A DNA stretch of 64,000 bases. Source: Megaustenia siamemsis. Its lineage: Eukaryota; Mollusca; Gastropoda; Stylommatophora; Ariophantidae. The stretch lies in contig JAVIAB010000160.1 in assembly GCA_032433765.1 (NCBI GenBank), forward strand, positions 40,088,117 through 40,152,116, in the 5' to 3' direction. Under the pieces are notes generated by a model, which had not been told where the DNA came from, did no database searches, and was given only the letters and a program-made list of their open reading frames with translations. The stretch's first letter is position 1, and every line of letters starts with the position of its first letter. Positions 1-11,169 of this stretch are shown here, piece after piece. Both the position numbers and the translations under genes were made by a program.

Positions 1-516
1 CATTTATTACATATTGAACTAAGTCAGCTTCACATTTATTACATCTTGAACTAAGTCAGTTTCACATTTATTACATCTCGAACTAAGTGAGTTTCACATT
101 TATTACATCTTGAACTAAGCCAGTTTCACACTTATTACAACATAAACTAAGCTAGTTTCACATTTATTACAACATGAACTAAGCCAGTTTCACATTTATT
201 ACAGCATGAACTAAGTCAGTTTCACATTTATTACAGCATGAACTATGTCAGTTTCACATTTATTACAACATGAACTAAACCAGTTTCACATTTATTACAT
301 TTTGAACTAAGCAAGTTTCACATTTGTTACAACATGAACTAAGCAAGTTTCACATTTATTACAACATGAACTAAGTCAGTTTCACATTTATTGCAACATG
401 AACTAAGTCAGTTTCACATTTATTACAACATGAACTAAGTGAGTTTCACATTTATTACATCTCGAACTCAGTCAGCTTCACATTTATTACAACATGAACT
501 AAGCCAGTTTCACATT
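1..516. repeat. 32-bp minisatellite, about 16 units
   Basis: A tandem array with a unit of about 32 bp, built on a 'catttattacaacatgaac' core followed by 'taagtcagtttca'. Variants replace 'aacatg' by 'atcttg', 'atctcg' or 'agcatg'. It begins at the window edge, so the true length is unknown. It has no coding potential. Confidence 0.95.
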
Positions 517-702
517 GCAATATCCTCTTTAGCGGTACAAGTAAAAATATTAAAAGAATGTTGAGTTCCGTAGCTGTAGCGAATGAGATACTTCATACAA
601 ACACTCTCTTCACCAGAACAACCATTATTCATTTCTGCATAATCATCACCCCCTCCTCCTTCCTTATTCTGCTCTTCTCTCGTCCTTTTTCTTTCCCTTT
701 GA

Positions 703-741
703 CTTTCTCTCTCTCTCTCTCCCTCTCTCCCTCTCCATCTA
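703..741. repeat. CT-rich microsatellite
   Basis: An imperfect (TC)n tract. The surrounding unique sequence (520-1200) has only short, unconvincing open frames. Confidence 0.85.
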
Positions 742-1215
742 TTGCATGTCTTGAAGCAAGTATTAAGAGCAAGACACAATAAGTACAGAGGCAAACGATG
801 GCAGACTAAATATCAAAGGCCGCACAAACTATTAGGCATAAATCAAACGGCAGAGATCTGTCAAGCACACTCCGTTATTCTCTCGTTGCTGGGAGGCAAA
901 GGAGAACAGAGAACATACAACATGATTGCCTTTGTAAACGCTATTTTTGTGAACCACACAAACTGCAACGTCTGGCTAGGGTTAGGTTATATTGCTCACT
1001 TATCTTGATAGTCTTGCATCTCTCAGAGTACGAATAATTAGACAAATATATTATTTCATGTAATTTGTATGAAAACATAGGGGAACAAATGTTTTCGTAT
1101 TTCATAGGATTTGTCATGGAAATGTGCCCTCTCAAACAGGATTAGAGAAGAGAGAATCAGTATTCTAGGATTTGCAGCGCCTAAAAAGAAGACCCGAAAG
1201 TCTGCAAATGCAATA

Positions 1216-1531
1216 GTTTAAAAAAAAAAAAAAAGTAAAGTATCCCCGTCACGCCAAGTGGCGTATATAATATACAAATATAAATATATATAAATTATTA
1301 TACATATAAATAAAAAAAAATGTGGTGTTAGTGACCCTATATTTTACAGACCTTCAGCACATGATTTTTGGAGTAATGTGGTCGGTATTACGTCCGAGCT
1401 GCTTTACTTTCCCAGAAAAAATCCGGTACCCATTTAAGGCTGGGTGAACCCGGAAGCCGTCGGTTGGGATCGAACTCTACCCCTTGTCCTTTGTAGTCCA
1501 GTTCACTAACCACTGAGCTATCGTGGCTTCC
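1216..1531 (-). mobile_element. SINE-1 copy (tRNA-headed SINE) with 14-bp TSD
   Basis: On the minus strand the element starts with a tRNA-like head holding an A-box-like 'gatagctcagtggttagt' and a B-box 'gttcgatccc' (seen here as reverse complements near 1460-1525). It ends in a T-run, read here as the A-run at 1218-1234. The 14-bp duplication 'ctgcaaatgcaata' flanks it at 1202-1215 and 1532-1545. Compared with other SINE-1 copies it carries an extra AT-rich stretch of about 60 bp at 1264-1320. It is non-autonomous and would need reverse transcriptase supplied in trans. Confidence 0.93.
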
Positions 1532-1545
1532 CTGCAAATGCAATA

Positions 1546-2118
1546 ACCAAACTAAATGAGCATTTACTTTCTAGCAGAGACTGTGATTGTTTTAAAGAAA
1601 GTAACGAAGTTGAAATCCCGGTTCTATATTTAGTGTCACGAGATTTGTCCACGATTACATATCTTTGTTTACTCTACAGGCTATATAGTTCATCGTCATT
1701 TAATATTTTTGTGCATCGAAACACATTTCCGAATTTTACGGATAATTTTCCTTTCTCAAGTTCTGGTCAAATTAGGTTCAGCTTTCTTCACTTGTATTTA
1801 TATCTTTGTTTTGTCACCATTTGTAATCAAATCCTCGTTCCCTAATGTCATCCATTTCAGGTTATAAATCTATGTGGATTACTTATGCAGCTGACCCTTC
1901 TCCACTCATTTTCCACTTTTCATTGTGGTATCCTCCCCTTTTCAGGTTGGCTACCTGTTCTCTACTTAGTCGAAGGCTGCGGTAGAGCAGACGATGTGAT
2001 GTATAATAAACTAGGGAGAAACGAACAGAAATGGATTGTAGGGTACTCGGAAACGTTCACAAAGAACAACAGGAAACAGAAAAATGGCGCGGTAGTCTAC
2101 ATTCGTTCAAGCGAATAA
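1546..2118. other. No recognisable gene or repeat
   Basis: The short open frames here (60-77 codons) lack recognisable motifs and codon coherence. I see no domain, RNA gene or repeat. Confidence 0.5.
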
Positions 2119-2215
2119 TTCCAGGGGAAGAGGTATGTTTGCAATAGAAAAATACAACGAACGATAGATATTCTGAAACAGAATCGAACCTGTACTCCTT
2201 GGCTGATGTACTTCC
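2119..2215 (-). mobile_element. Degenerate SINE-2-like fragment
   Basis: The string 'gaagaggtatgttt' followed by 'cagaatcgaacctgtactc' matches the order of motifs in the better SINE-2 copies near 11.5, 29.7 and 30.1 kb, including the reverse-complement B-box. It is diverged and no duplication was found. Confidence 0.4.
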
Positions 2216-2924
2216 AGTCGCATCTCCGTATATATATCTCTCTCTCTCTCTGCGATCAGGACTCAATCAGAGAAGGACTCCAAACTCTCGCACGAAGACA
2301 GCTGTCTGTTTAAGCCTGTTAGATCCACTCCGATTGAATACCTGTAAAAACGTTGCACTGTGTTCTGCGCCAGTGGCCCAGTACATCCGATTTCATCCAT
2401 CATTTTGTTCAGGTTTGCTTTCCTTAGCCTTTGATTGTCCCCAATCTTCCTGCAAGGCAGCAGATGATCTTTTCTGTAGGGGGATTCTGCCCTTAGATGG
2501 TCGGCCTTCCCAGGTTTACGAGCACCATCTGCCCGAGTCACTAGAGGTGACATGCAACTTGTAATATGAGGAAACTGCAACTAGGAACACTTTTCATGCA
2601 CAGCCTCCAAATGTTCCCGCCGCCTATCCCCATATACCGGTAAATCACGTCCTCTGAAAAATGATGATCGTCGTAGCACTTGATGATGTTGAGCCATCGT
2701 TGGTGACTTCAATTCCGAACATATAGACACACAGTCAGACGTCAAATTTTTCCCGTCGCACATCAAACAGCAGACCGTAAGATTTGCCATCTCCGTATAT
2801 AACTTAGCGTATTCAGTGCTTTCTTCTCTTATAGTTTAATTTGATGTAAAGTCTCTCCCACAAAGAAATAAATTATAAACAGAGTAGCAAAGGTAGCAAT
2901 GACTTTAAGAAATCTTGTTGAAAC
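2216..2924. other. Unassigned sequence
   Basis: Open frames of 69-121 codons overlap on both strands without recognisable domains. A short TC microsatellite lies near 2238-2252. No gene is supported. Confidence 0.4.
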
Positions 2925-5105
2925 ATGAAAATAAAAAAAAATTACTAAGCACAAAAACAAAGATCTGAATTTTCAAATCAAATGTATTATCGGCCCTTAC
3001 TGATGTGTACCGGAAAACAACTAAAGAGATAGAAAGTAAACTGGATGTATTTGATAACAAATGTCTCGGGAAAATACATTATTTACCATGGAATGAATTC
3101 AAGACTAGTGCAGAAATAAGAGAAATGACAAAGCATTCACAAACATCAACTATAACCAAGAGAGGAAGGTGGTCATATATTGGCCATGTGATGGGAAGAG
3201 ACAAGAGAGGAAGGTGGTCATATATTGGCCATGTGATGGGAAGAGACAAGAGAGGAAGGTGGTCATATATTGGCCATGTGATGGGAAGAGACAACAAGAG
3301 AGGAAGGTGGTCATATATTGGCCATGTGATGAGAAGAGACAACAAGAGAGGAAGGTGGTCATATATTGGCCATGTGATGAGAAGAGACAACAAAGAGAGG
3401 AAGGTGGTCATATATTGGCCATGTGATGAGAAGAGACAACAAGAGAGGAAGGTGGTCATATATTGGCCATGTGATGAGAAGAGACAACAAGAGAGGAAGG
3501 TGGTCATATATTGGCCATGTGATGAGAAGAGACAACAAGAGAGGAAGGTGGTCATATATTGGCCATGTGATGGGAAGAGACAAGAGAGGAAGGTGGTCAT
3601 ATATTGGCCATGTGATGGGAAGAGACAAGAGAGGAAGGTGGTCATATATTGGCCATGTGATGGGAAGAGACAAGAGAGGAAGGTGGTCATATATTGGCCA
3701 TGTGATGGGAAGAGACAAGAGAGGAAGGTGGTCATATATTGGCCATGTGATGAGAAGAGACAACAAGAGAGGAAGGTGGTCATATATTGGCCATGTGATG
3801 GGAAGAGACAAGAGAGGAAGGTGGTCATATATTGGCCATGTGATGGGAAGAGACAAGAGAGGAAGGTGGTCATATATTGGCCATGTGATGAGAAGAGACA
3901 ACAAGAGAGGAAGGTGGTCATATATTGGCCATGTGATGAGAAGAGACAACAAGAGAGGAAGGTGGTCATATATTGGCCATGTGATGAGAAGAGACAACAA
4001 GAGAGGAAGGTGGTCATATATTGGCCATGTGATGAGAAGAGACAACAAGAGAGGAAGGTGGTCATATATTGGCCATGTGATGAGAAGAGACAACAAGAGA
4101 GGAAGGTGGTCATATATTGGCCATGTGATGGGAAGAGACAAGAGAGGAAGGTGGTCATATATTGGCCATGTGATGAGAAGAGACAAGAGAGGAAGGTGGT
4201 CATATATTGGCCATGTGATGGGAAGAGACAAGAGAGGAAGGTGGTCATATATTGGCCATGTGATGGGAAGAGACAAGAGAGGAAGGTGGTCATATATTGG
4301 CCATGTGATGGGAAGAGACAAGAGAGGAAGGTGGTCATATATTGGCCATGTGATGGGAAGAGACAAGAGAGGAAGGTGGTCATATATTGGCCATGTGATG
4401 GGAAGAGACAAGAGAGGAAGGTGGTCATATATTGGCCATGTGATGAGAAGAGACAAGAGAGGAAGGTGGTCATATATTGGCCATGTGATGAGAAGAGACA
4501 ACAAGAGAGGAAGGTGGTCATATATTGGCCATGTGATGGGAAGAGACAAGAGAGGAAGGTGGTCATATATTGGCCATGTGATGGGAAGAGACAAGAGAGG
4601 AAGGTGGTCATATATTGGCCATGTGATGAGAAGAGACAACAAGAGAGGAAGGTGGTCATATATTGGCCATGTGATGGGAAGAGACAAGAGAGGAAGGTGG
4701 TCATATATTGGCCATGTGATGAGAAGAGACAACAAGAGAGGAAGGTGGTCATATATTGGCCATGTGATGAGAAGAGACAAGAGAGGAAGGTGGTCATATA
4801 TTGGCCATGTGATGAGAAGAGACAACAAGAGAGGAAGGTGGTCATATATTGGCCATGTGATGAGAAGAGACAAGAGAGGAAGGTGGTCATATATTGGCCA
4901 TGTGATGAGAAGAGACAACAAGAGAATCTCAAAGCAGACCATCAAATGGGAATCAGAGGGTAAAAGAAAAAGAGAAATACTAAAAATAACACTGACGTGA
5001 TAGGCAACAACAACATGCACCAATTCTCTCGCCAAGATTGAACAATTCTCCCAGAACAGACTCGTGTATCGAGATACAATACGCTGCTTGATAACAAAGA
5101 TTGAC
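2925..5105 (+). pseudogene. RTE-A 3' fragment, C-terminal codons tandemly expanded
   Basis: The left part (about 2935-3160) and right part (4925-5105) align in order with the 3' end of the RTE-A copy at 18.8-21.9 kb. Left-side peptide landmarks are 'ENKCL'-like 'DNKCL' and 'WNEFKT'. The right side continues with 'KRISKQTIKWE' and a decayed 'IEQFSQNR' that corresponds to 'IELLAQNRD' in RTE-A. Between them, the segment encoding the 'RRWSYVGHVMRRDNN'-type motif has become a 38-unit array. The fragment is 5'-truncated and cannot make a working reverse transcriptase. The long open frames through it are products of the repeat period. Confidence 0.9.
3160..4925. repeat. 45/48-bp minisatellite, 38 units, derived from a LINE coding segment
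   Basis: Units are 45 bp or 48 bp; the longer form adds one 'caa'. They translate as RGRWSYIGHVM(G/R)RD(N)K in the ancestral frame. I count 38 units. One unit near 3390 has a single extra A, which moves the ancestral frame to another phase and explains why two plus frames stay open. Two linked variant sites exist: 'gatggg' usually goes with 45 bp and 'gatgag' with 48 bp. A few recombinant units (gatgag with 45 bp) lie in the second half. Confidence 0.96.
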
Positions 5106-5283
5106 ACAAAGAGTCTAGTATTTCCTATCTGCTGTCTTTGGCTCCAAAGAACTATGGATAATAAGTCTCTCTCTAAATTTATATTTAAGCACCCTTTTTT
5201 TGTTTTCAGTGGCAGCTAATCTATTCTCTAGAACTTGAGTAGATTTCCAGATCTCTCATCATCCCAATGTTAGCACGGGCATC

Positions 5284-5595
5284 ACGCACACGAGTTGAAC
5301 AGTGTGAGGTTGCATCACACACGAGTTGAACAGTGTGAGGTTGCATCACACACGAGTTGAACAGTGTGAGGTTGCATCACACACGAGTTGAACAGTGTGA
5401 GGTTGCATCACACACGAGTTGAACAGTGTGAGGTTGCATCACACACGAGTTGAACAACGTGAGGGTAGCATCGCACGCGAATTGAACAGTGTGAGGTTGC
5501 ATCACACACAAGTTGAACAATGTGAGAGTAGCATCACACGCGAGTTGAACAGTGTAGGTTGCATCACACACGAGTTGAACAGCCTGAGGTTTGTG
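5284..5595. repeat. 31-bp minisatellite, about 10 units
   Basis: The unit is built on 'acacgagttgaacagtgtga' plus 'ggttgcatca'. The first half is nearly homogeneous. The last four units carry indels and substitutions. Confidence 0.93.
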
Positions 5596-5689
5596 TGGCC
5601 TCGCACTGTAGTTGTTAAAGTCACGTAATAGCCAATCATGTTCTTCAACCATCCTCAGTACATCCTACCAATGTTGGTGTTGACTGTTT

Positions 5690-5832
5690 ACCGTGCCGCG
5701 ACACATAACTATCTAGTATCTTCTCTCTTTGTCTTCCTCTAGTCTCTCTTTCACTGTATTTTATCAGTTGTAACTAAGTGTTTCAACCTTCCACTTCTCA
5801 TGACGTCCCCGAAAATGTTGATTGTTTACTTT
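5690..5832 (-). pseudogene. RTE-D 3' end fragment
   Basis: Read on the minus strand, this matches the C-terminal tail seen at 38160-38383 (GHIMRRGKLEY ... QREKILDSLVPWHGKQST). It is diverged, with indels. Only the last part of the reverse transcriptase reading frame remains. Confidence 0.65.
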
Positions 5833-6006
5833 CGATGCTATTTAGTGGATTGTTTCTTTTGATGTCTTTTAGGAGCTCCCATTTTGTGTTGTCCTTTCGA
5901 GGATTTTTTCGTTAAAAAATATATCAGTGGTTTTTTTTTTTTTTTTTTAAAATGGCACCAACGAACATATTCCTTATACGTCACCTTCGGGAAGACGTGA
6001 CGGAGT

Positions 6007-6087
<81 letters not shown>
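6007..6087. repeat. (TTTC)n microsatellite
   Basis: About 20 near-perfect tetranucleotide repeats. A T-run of about 23 bases lies just upstream, near 5931-5950. Confidence 0.97.
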
Positions 6088-6088
<1 letters not shown>

Positions 6089-6880
6089 TTCTGTTTTACC
6101 TACTATCATTCTTGACGTAGCCCTCTGTTTCTACCTCATCCTATCTCTTTATCCGGCATCTGCTACAATCCTGTCTTAAAGATAATCTCTTCGCCTTCTC
6201 GGCCCCTGATTCTCGCTGCCATCTATTTCAACCGACGCACATTAGAAACATTTTCCTCCGAGCGACTTCCGGTGACACACCGAACTATTAGCCCAAGATT
6301 TGTCACTGTCTTAGACTCACAGCTGCCTGGGAAATTCTAGGAGGCCTTAAGTACGGTAAACGGGCATTTTACATTAATATTTACCTGTCAGTAGTCCGGG
6401 ATGTTGATCTGTATACAGGACACAGTCTGCCTGCTTTTTTGGGGGGTAGTTTTTGGCCTTATTTTGATAGCTCTAATGTCCTATACAACAAGAAAAATAC
6501 TACACAAGACTGCTTTAATCTCGTGAGTCATTCTTAATGACATACAAGCACAAGACCGATTCTGATTCACAAAATGTAGGGTTGCTAAACACGACAATTG
6601 TTGATGTCATGTATTTTCTATGTAAATTGAAGATTACCATGTTTTTACAATGTTCTTCCACTTTTCTCTGTTGCTAGTCGATACTTGTTTCAGCTCACCT
6701 TTAAAAAGTTGACTCTACCTGGATCTATAACATGTGTTGTCTTTTATCATGAAAGGTATTATGACTGTTGTCTCTTTCGTGCTGGTACTTCATCCATATT
6801 TCCAACCTTACAGGTAAATCTCGACTGTCTTTTACCTTACATACACAAATATTCATTCCTCTTACCTTACAGGTAATCTT
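6088..6880. other. Unassigned AT-rich sequence
   Basis: No domain-bearing frame, RNA gene or tandem repeat was recognised. The sequence passes gradually into the 30-bp array to its right. Confidence 0.4.
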
Positions 6881-6884
6881 TATT

Positions 6885-7145
6885 GTCTCTTACCATCCTG
6901 GTAAATCTCTACTGTCTCTCTTACCTTATAGGTAAATCTCTACTGACTCTTACCTTATAGGTAAATCTCTACTGACTCTTACCTTATAGGTAAATCTCTA
7001 CTGACTCTTACATTATAGGTAAATCTCTACTGACTCTTACATTACAGTGCAATAATCATGGTATCTTACCTTTCAGGTAAAACATCAACTGTTTCTTACC
7101 TTACACGTAAATCTATCTTTTACTTGACAGGTAAATCTCTAGTGT
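6885..7145. repeat. 30-bp minisatellite with palindromic core
   Basis: The unit is about 30 bp ('ttaccttataggtaaatctc' then 'tactgactct'). Each contains the near-palindrome TTACCT-nnn-AGGTAA. The array is most regular at 6920-7040 and looser to the right. Related units continue at 8101-8560 beyond an RTE-A insertion. Confidence 0.88.
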
Positions 7146-7155
7146 ATCTTACATT

Positions 7156-8090
7156 CTATCTATCTATTGACCTTTCGAGCCGTAACCGGCCCATAGGGCG
7201 TAGACCAAGATACACCTTCTCCTATATGAATTTTTTGTTCTAGCAGTTTTCTTTTAAAGATATTTTATCAAATCTCGCCATCTGTCTCTGTTCTGTGCAA
7301 GCAGTTCTATCTCATTGAGGGAGCCGATTCCTGCTGCTCTTGCCTCTCTCATCAATGTTTTTCTCAGTGTCTCCCTGGGTCTTCCTCTTTTTCTTTTACC
7401 TGTTTTTTCCCATATGAGGGCTTGCTTTGCTATTCGGTTATTATCTCTTCTCATCACATGTCCAACATATGACCATCATCTTTTCTTTATTACTGAAGAT
7501 ATTAGTGGTAGATTGGCGATTTCTCTAATTTCCTCGTTTGTTTTGAATTCGTTCCATGCTATACCAAGTATTTTCCTTAGACATTTATGTTCGAATGCGT
7601 CAACTCTGTTTCTATATCTCTTGTTGTTTTCCAGCTTTCACACGCATACGTAAGGGTTGATAGTACATTTGATTTGAATAGCCTAAGTTTTGTGTTTGTG
7701 CTGATGAGTTTTGATTTCCACAACTTTTCAAGGCTTCTGAAAGACATTGCTGCTTTAGCTATTCTGATTCTAATTTCTTTGCTCGTATCCCCTTCTCGAT
7801 CAATGTGACTTCCAAGATAGATAAAGCGATCGATCTCTTCTACTGGTTTGTTTTCCATGTATATTTTGTCACCTGTTGGAATTAAACTTTTCATGACTTT
7901 AGTCTTTTCATGATTGATCTCAAGCCCAATTTTGCTGGCTATTGATGATAGTTCATTTGTGTTTTCCTGCATCGTTTTTATCTGACTGCTGATGAGAACT
8001 ATGTCATCAGCAAAGTCGAGGTCCTCCAAATGGTCTCCTTGCATCCATTCGATGCCTTTATTACCAGTGCAGCATTTCTTCATTATGAAG
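7156..8090 (-). mobile_element. 5'-truncated RTE-A copy inserted into a minisatellite
   Basis: The minus strand encodes the RT 'FADDIVLIS' catalytic-loop motif, the thumb and C-terminal region (LGLEINHEKTKVM-like 'IGLEINHEKTKVM', 'YLGSHIDREGD') and a C-terminal 'GKRKRGRPRETLRKT' tail. Reading frames are split near 7580, so it is a pseudogene. It starts just before the codons for MKKCCTG and ends in a (ATAG)n tail at 7156-7165. A 10-bp duplication with one mismatch (atcttacatt at 7146-7155, atcttatatt at 8091-8100) brackets it. Around 21327 the longer RTE-A copy lacks one base that this copy keeps. Confidence 0.9.
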
Positions 8091-8100
8091 ATCTTATATT

Positions 8101-8560
8101 ACAAGTAAAATATTCACGGTTTCTTACCGTACACGTAAAATATCCACCATATCTTACCACACAGGTGAAACATCAACTGTTTCTTATCATTTGGGAAATA
8201 CTTTCTCTTACCTTACACGTAAAATATCCACCATATCTTACCACACAGGTGAAACATCAACTGTTTCTTATCATTTGGGAAATACTTTCTCTTACCTTAC
8301 ACGTAAAATATCCACCATATCTTACCACACAGGTGAAACATCAACTGTTTCTTATCATTTGGGAAATACTTTCTCTTACCTTACACGTAAAATATCCACC
8401 ATATCTTACCACACAGGTGAAACATCAACTGTTTCTTATCATTTGGGAAATACTTTCTCTTACCTTACACGTAAAATATCCACCATATCTTACCACACAG
8501 GTGAAACATCAACTGTTTCTTATCATTTGGGAAATACTTTCTCTTACCTTACGAGTACAT
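8101..8560. repeat. 84-bp tandem repeat, about 5 units
   Basis: The unit is 84 bp, with 'cttaccttacacgtaaaata' followed by 'tccaccatatcttaccac' and 'aggtgaaacatcaactgtt'. The period is divisible by three, so long frames stay open on the plus strand. I regard them as artefacts. The unit contains the same TTACC...GGTRAA palindromic subrepeats as the 6.9-kb array. Confidence 0.93.
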
Positions 8561-8624
8561 CAGCATTGTCGCGTGCACTGCTGGTACATCACTTCTTTTA
8601 ACCTTTCTGTTGTACATACAATTT

Positions 8625-9166
8625 GTTGACAATGGAGGTGATGGCAGTGACCAAGGCATTCAAATGGTTAGTCACAAGACTACACCCACGAATGTATACT
8701 GAGTGATTCGATGAGTATGATTAAAAAAGTGGAGGCGGGCTCTGTACGCATGCAATTGGTAGAGTCGTTGCAGAAATCCAAAATACATAAGGTCGCCTTT
8801 GTCTATGTTCCTGGACATGCTGGAGTGTAGGGAAATTAAAGAGCGGTCAGGTTGGCTAGCTGCACTGTCGTTGAGGACGGGCAACCAATGGATCGGGCGG
8901 ACATCATCAATGACCTCAGAGATTTGAGAAGAGCACAGGACTTCGACAAACACAGATCCACGTCACTTTTTCAGATGATGGAGATGAGAGTTAAGATGGG
9001 CACAGCCAGAAATGAGAAACTTAGTGGCCGTGTAAGAAGACTTATCAACCAACATAGAACTGGAGTCGTCAGTCGCTGGACACTGCGGGAATTGCTGAGG
9101 AGGGGATCAGAGCACCTATGGACATGTTCGGAGTGCAATGATGATGACCCGCAAATAACTCAATAA
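8625..9166 (+). pseudogene. RNase H domain remnant of a LINE
   Basis: In one plus frame the peptide shows 'EVMAVTKAFKWL', then 'SDSMSMIKKVEAG', then 'VAFVYVPGHAGV' followed by stop-GN. That is the E, D and H-x-x-GN order of a retroelement RNase H. Stop codons interrupt it near 8828 and 8836. The downstream open part (8852-9166) ends in 'LWTCSECN'. RNase H follows the RT in I-, R1- and LOA-type LINEs and degrades the RNA template strand. No RT domain remains here. This is distinct from the second RNase H remnant near 49 kb. Confidence 0.7.
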
Positions 9167-9269
9167 CTCAATAACTCAATAACTCAGTACAATTTGTTTC
9201 TTACCTTCTGGTACATCTGACCTGTACATGTAATGCTAGTACATGTGAATTATTTCTTATCTTCCTTGA

Positions 9270-9885
9270 ACATCCTATATATCTTTTATCTTCCGTGTAC
9301 ATCTATTTTTAACCTCCATGTACATATATTTTTATCTTCAATGTACATATATTTCCCCCATGTACATATATAATTTACCTTCCACGTACATATATTTTTA
9401 CACTCAATGTACAATAATTTTACCCTCAATGTACATATATGTTTACTCTCCATGTACATATATGTTTACTCTCCATGTACATTTTCTCCCTCCATGTACA
9501 TATATTTTTCCCCTTCATGTACATATATTTTTCCCCTGCATGTACATATATTTTCCCCTCCATGTACATATATGTTTACTCTCCATGTATATTTTCCCCT
9601 CCATGTACATATATGTTTACTCTCCATGTATATTTTACCCTCCATGTACATATATGTTTACTCTCCATGTATATTTTACCCTCCATGTGCATATATATCT
9701 TTTACCATCCATGTACATAAATATATTTTACCCTCCATGTGCATATATCTTTTACTATCCATGTGCACACATATTTTACCCTTCATGTACACATACATTT
9801 TACCCTCCATATGCACACATATTTTACCCTTCATAAACACATATATTTTATCCAACATGTACATAAATCTGTTATCCTCATTGTA
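9270..9885. repeat. 23-24-bp minisatellite
   Basis: About 26 units built on 'ccatgtacatatat' with a variable pyrimidine-rich spacer. Each unit contains a TGTACA palindrome. The several open frames are short-period artefacts. Confidence 0.93.
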
Positions 9886-9889
9886 CTTG

Positions 9890-10594
9890 TATTCGGTCTC
9901 TGACATCGCCTGTGTATCTGTCCCACCGCACTAAACATTAAAAATATACATATTCTTACATATCGCATCTCTACGCATCTTGGTGCATCTTGATGCCTTT
10001 ACCTCTATTAAAAATATACATTTGACCTGTATTTACCAACGTTGCACATTCTTATGTTACGACCTGTCCACAAAGTGTGTCCGCACGTGGAACGTGTCCG
10101 AGTATTTAAATAACATTTTGGGCTATTTTCTGTATCTAGACACTGGTACAAAAACTACTATATTGGACTGAATTTGCCAAACTAACCTTTGAAATTCACA
10201 TACAGATTTACTTAAACAGAAGTTTACATTATTCTTATTGTATCGCAATGTAGATCAATCTTCTGTTTGCTCCACGGGTACCTCTTTCCTTGCGGTATCA
10301 TTAAAGATCATTGTTCTTGTCTGTAGAATAGATTATTTTAACTCTTTGTTTTCTGTGGTCCTGTGTACAGATTTGTCTTCCTGATATTCTCACGATATAG
10401 ATGGATAATTCTCTGTCTCGTTTAGAATATAAGCAGCAGTACAAGAAGATTGATCATTGTTTCTCTCGTCTAGAGTATACATTATTCTGCTTTTATTTGT
10501 GAATATACATAGTTCTAGGACTTGTGTAAAGTATACACACATAAGTTTAAGGTTGCACAAAGTCAACTATTTATCATGCCAATAAGCTTACAAA
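9890..10594. other. Unassigned sequence
   Basis: AT-rich, with no convincing coding frame and no recognised repeat or RNA gene. Confidence 0.4.
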
Positions 10595-10885
10595 ATATAG
10601 ACTCTCTTCTACTTGAGTGTAGTTACACTCGAGACAGAGAGGTTGTGGGTTCAAATCCCGGCTGCACCGATTGGGATTTTTATTTATGATTTCTCTCTGC
10701 GGCAACCACCCCTGGTCTCACCCGGTTTGAAACGTCAATTACTCATGGATGGAAAAGATAGGAGTACCTCCGAAGACGGAGTTATCTGCCTGTGCAGCGA
10801 GGGACTCTGTGCACACGGCTGCAGGGAAAAATGGATTAACACGCAAAATTCAGTTCCTAGTCTCAAGGGACTTCGTCAGAGGTAA
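10595..10885 (+). mobile_element. SINE-3 copy
   Basis: A tRNA-like head with B-box 'gggttcaaatcccgg' at about 10648-10662, followed by a body shared with the copies at 31.3 and 35.3 kb ('ggcaaccacccctggtctca', 'gttatctgcctgtg', 'ggattaacacgcaaaatt'). It runs directly into a long (TA)n tract that may be its expanded tail. The 5' part of the head is diverged. Confidence 0.85.
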
Positions 10886-10892
10886 AACGACG

Positions 10893-10899
10893 AACGCAA

Positions 10900-10967
<68 letters not shown>

Positions 10968-11012
10968 TAATATTTATATTTATATATTTATTTATATATA
11001 TATATATAATAT
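10893..11012. repeat. (TA)n microsatellite
   Basis: An AT dinucleotide tract with TTTA interruptions directly at the 3' end of SINE-3. Confidence 0.95.
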
Positions 11013-11169
11013 AAAAAATTGAAAAAAAATAATACTCAAGTATATTTGATTCAGTCTTTGTATTTTTTCCCTTTGATCGGTGGAATTTATAATTCTAAGT
11101 ATAATCAACAAAATTGGTACCTCTTTTCTCAATATAAGTGGCTCTTCTTCTATCATTCGTTATTTCACC

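Noticed and set aside
3005..5107. Very long open frames (525-652 codons) in several phases on both strands
   Set aside because: They arise from a 45/48-bp repeat without stops. The ancestral meaning is a LINE C-terminal motif, and the other phases are shadows.
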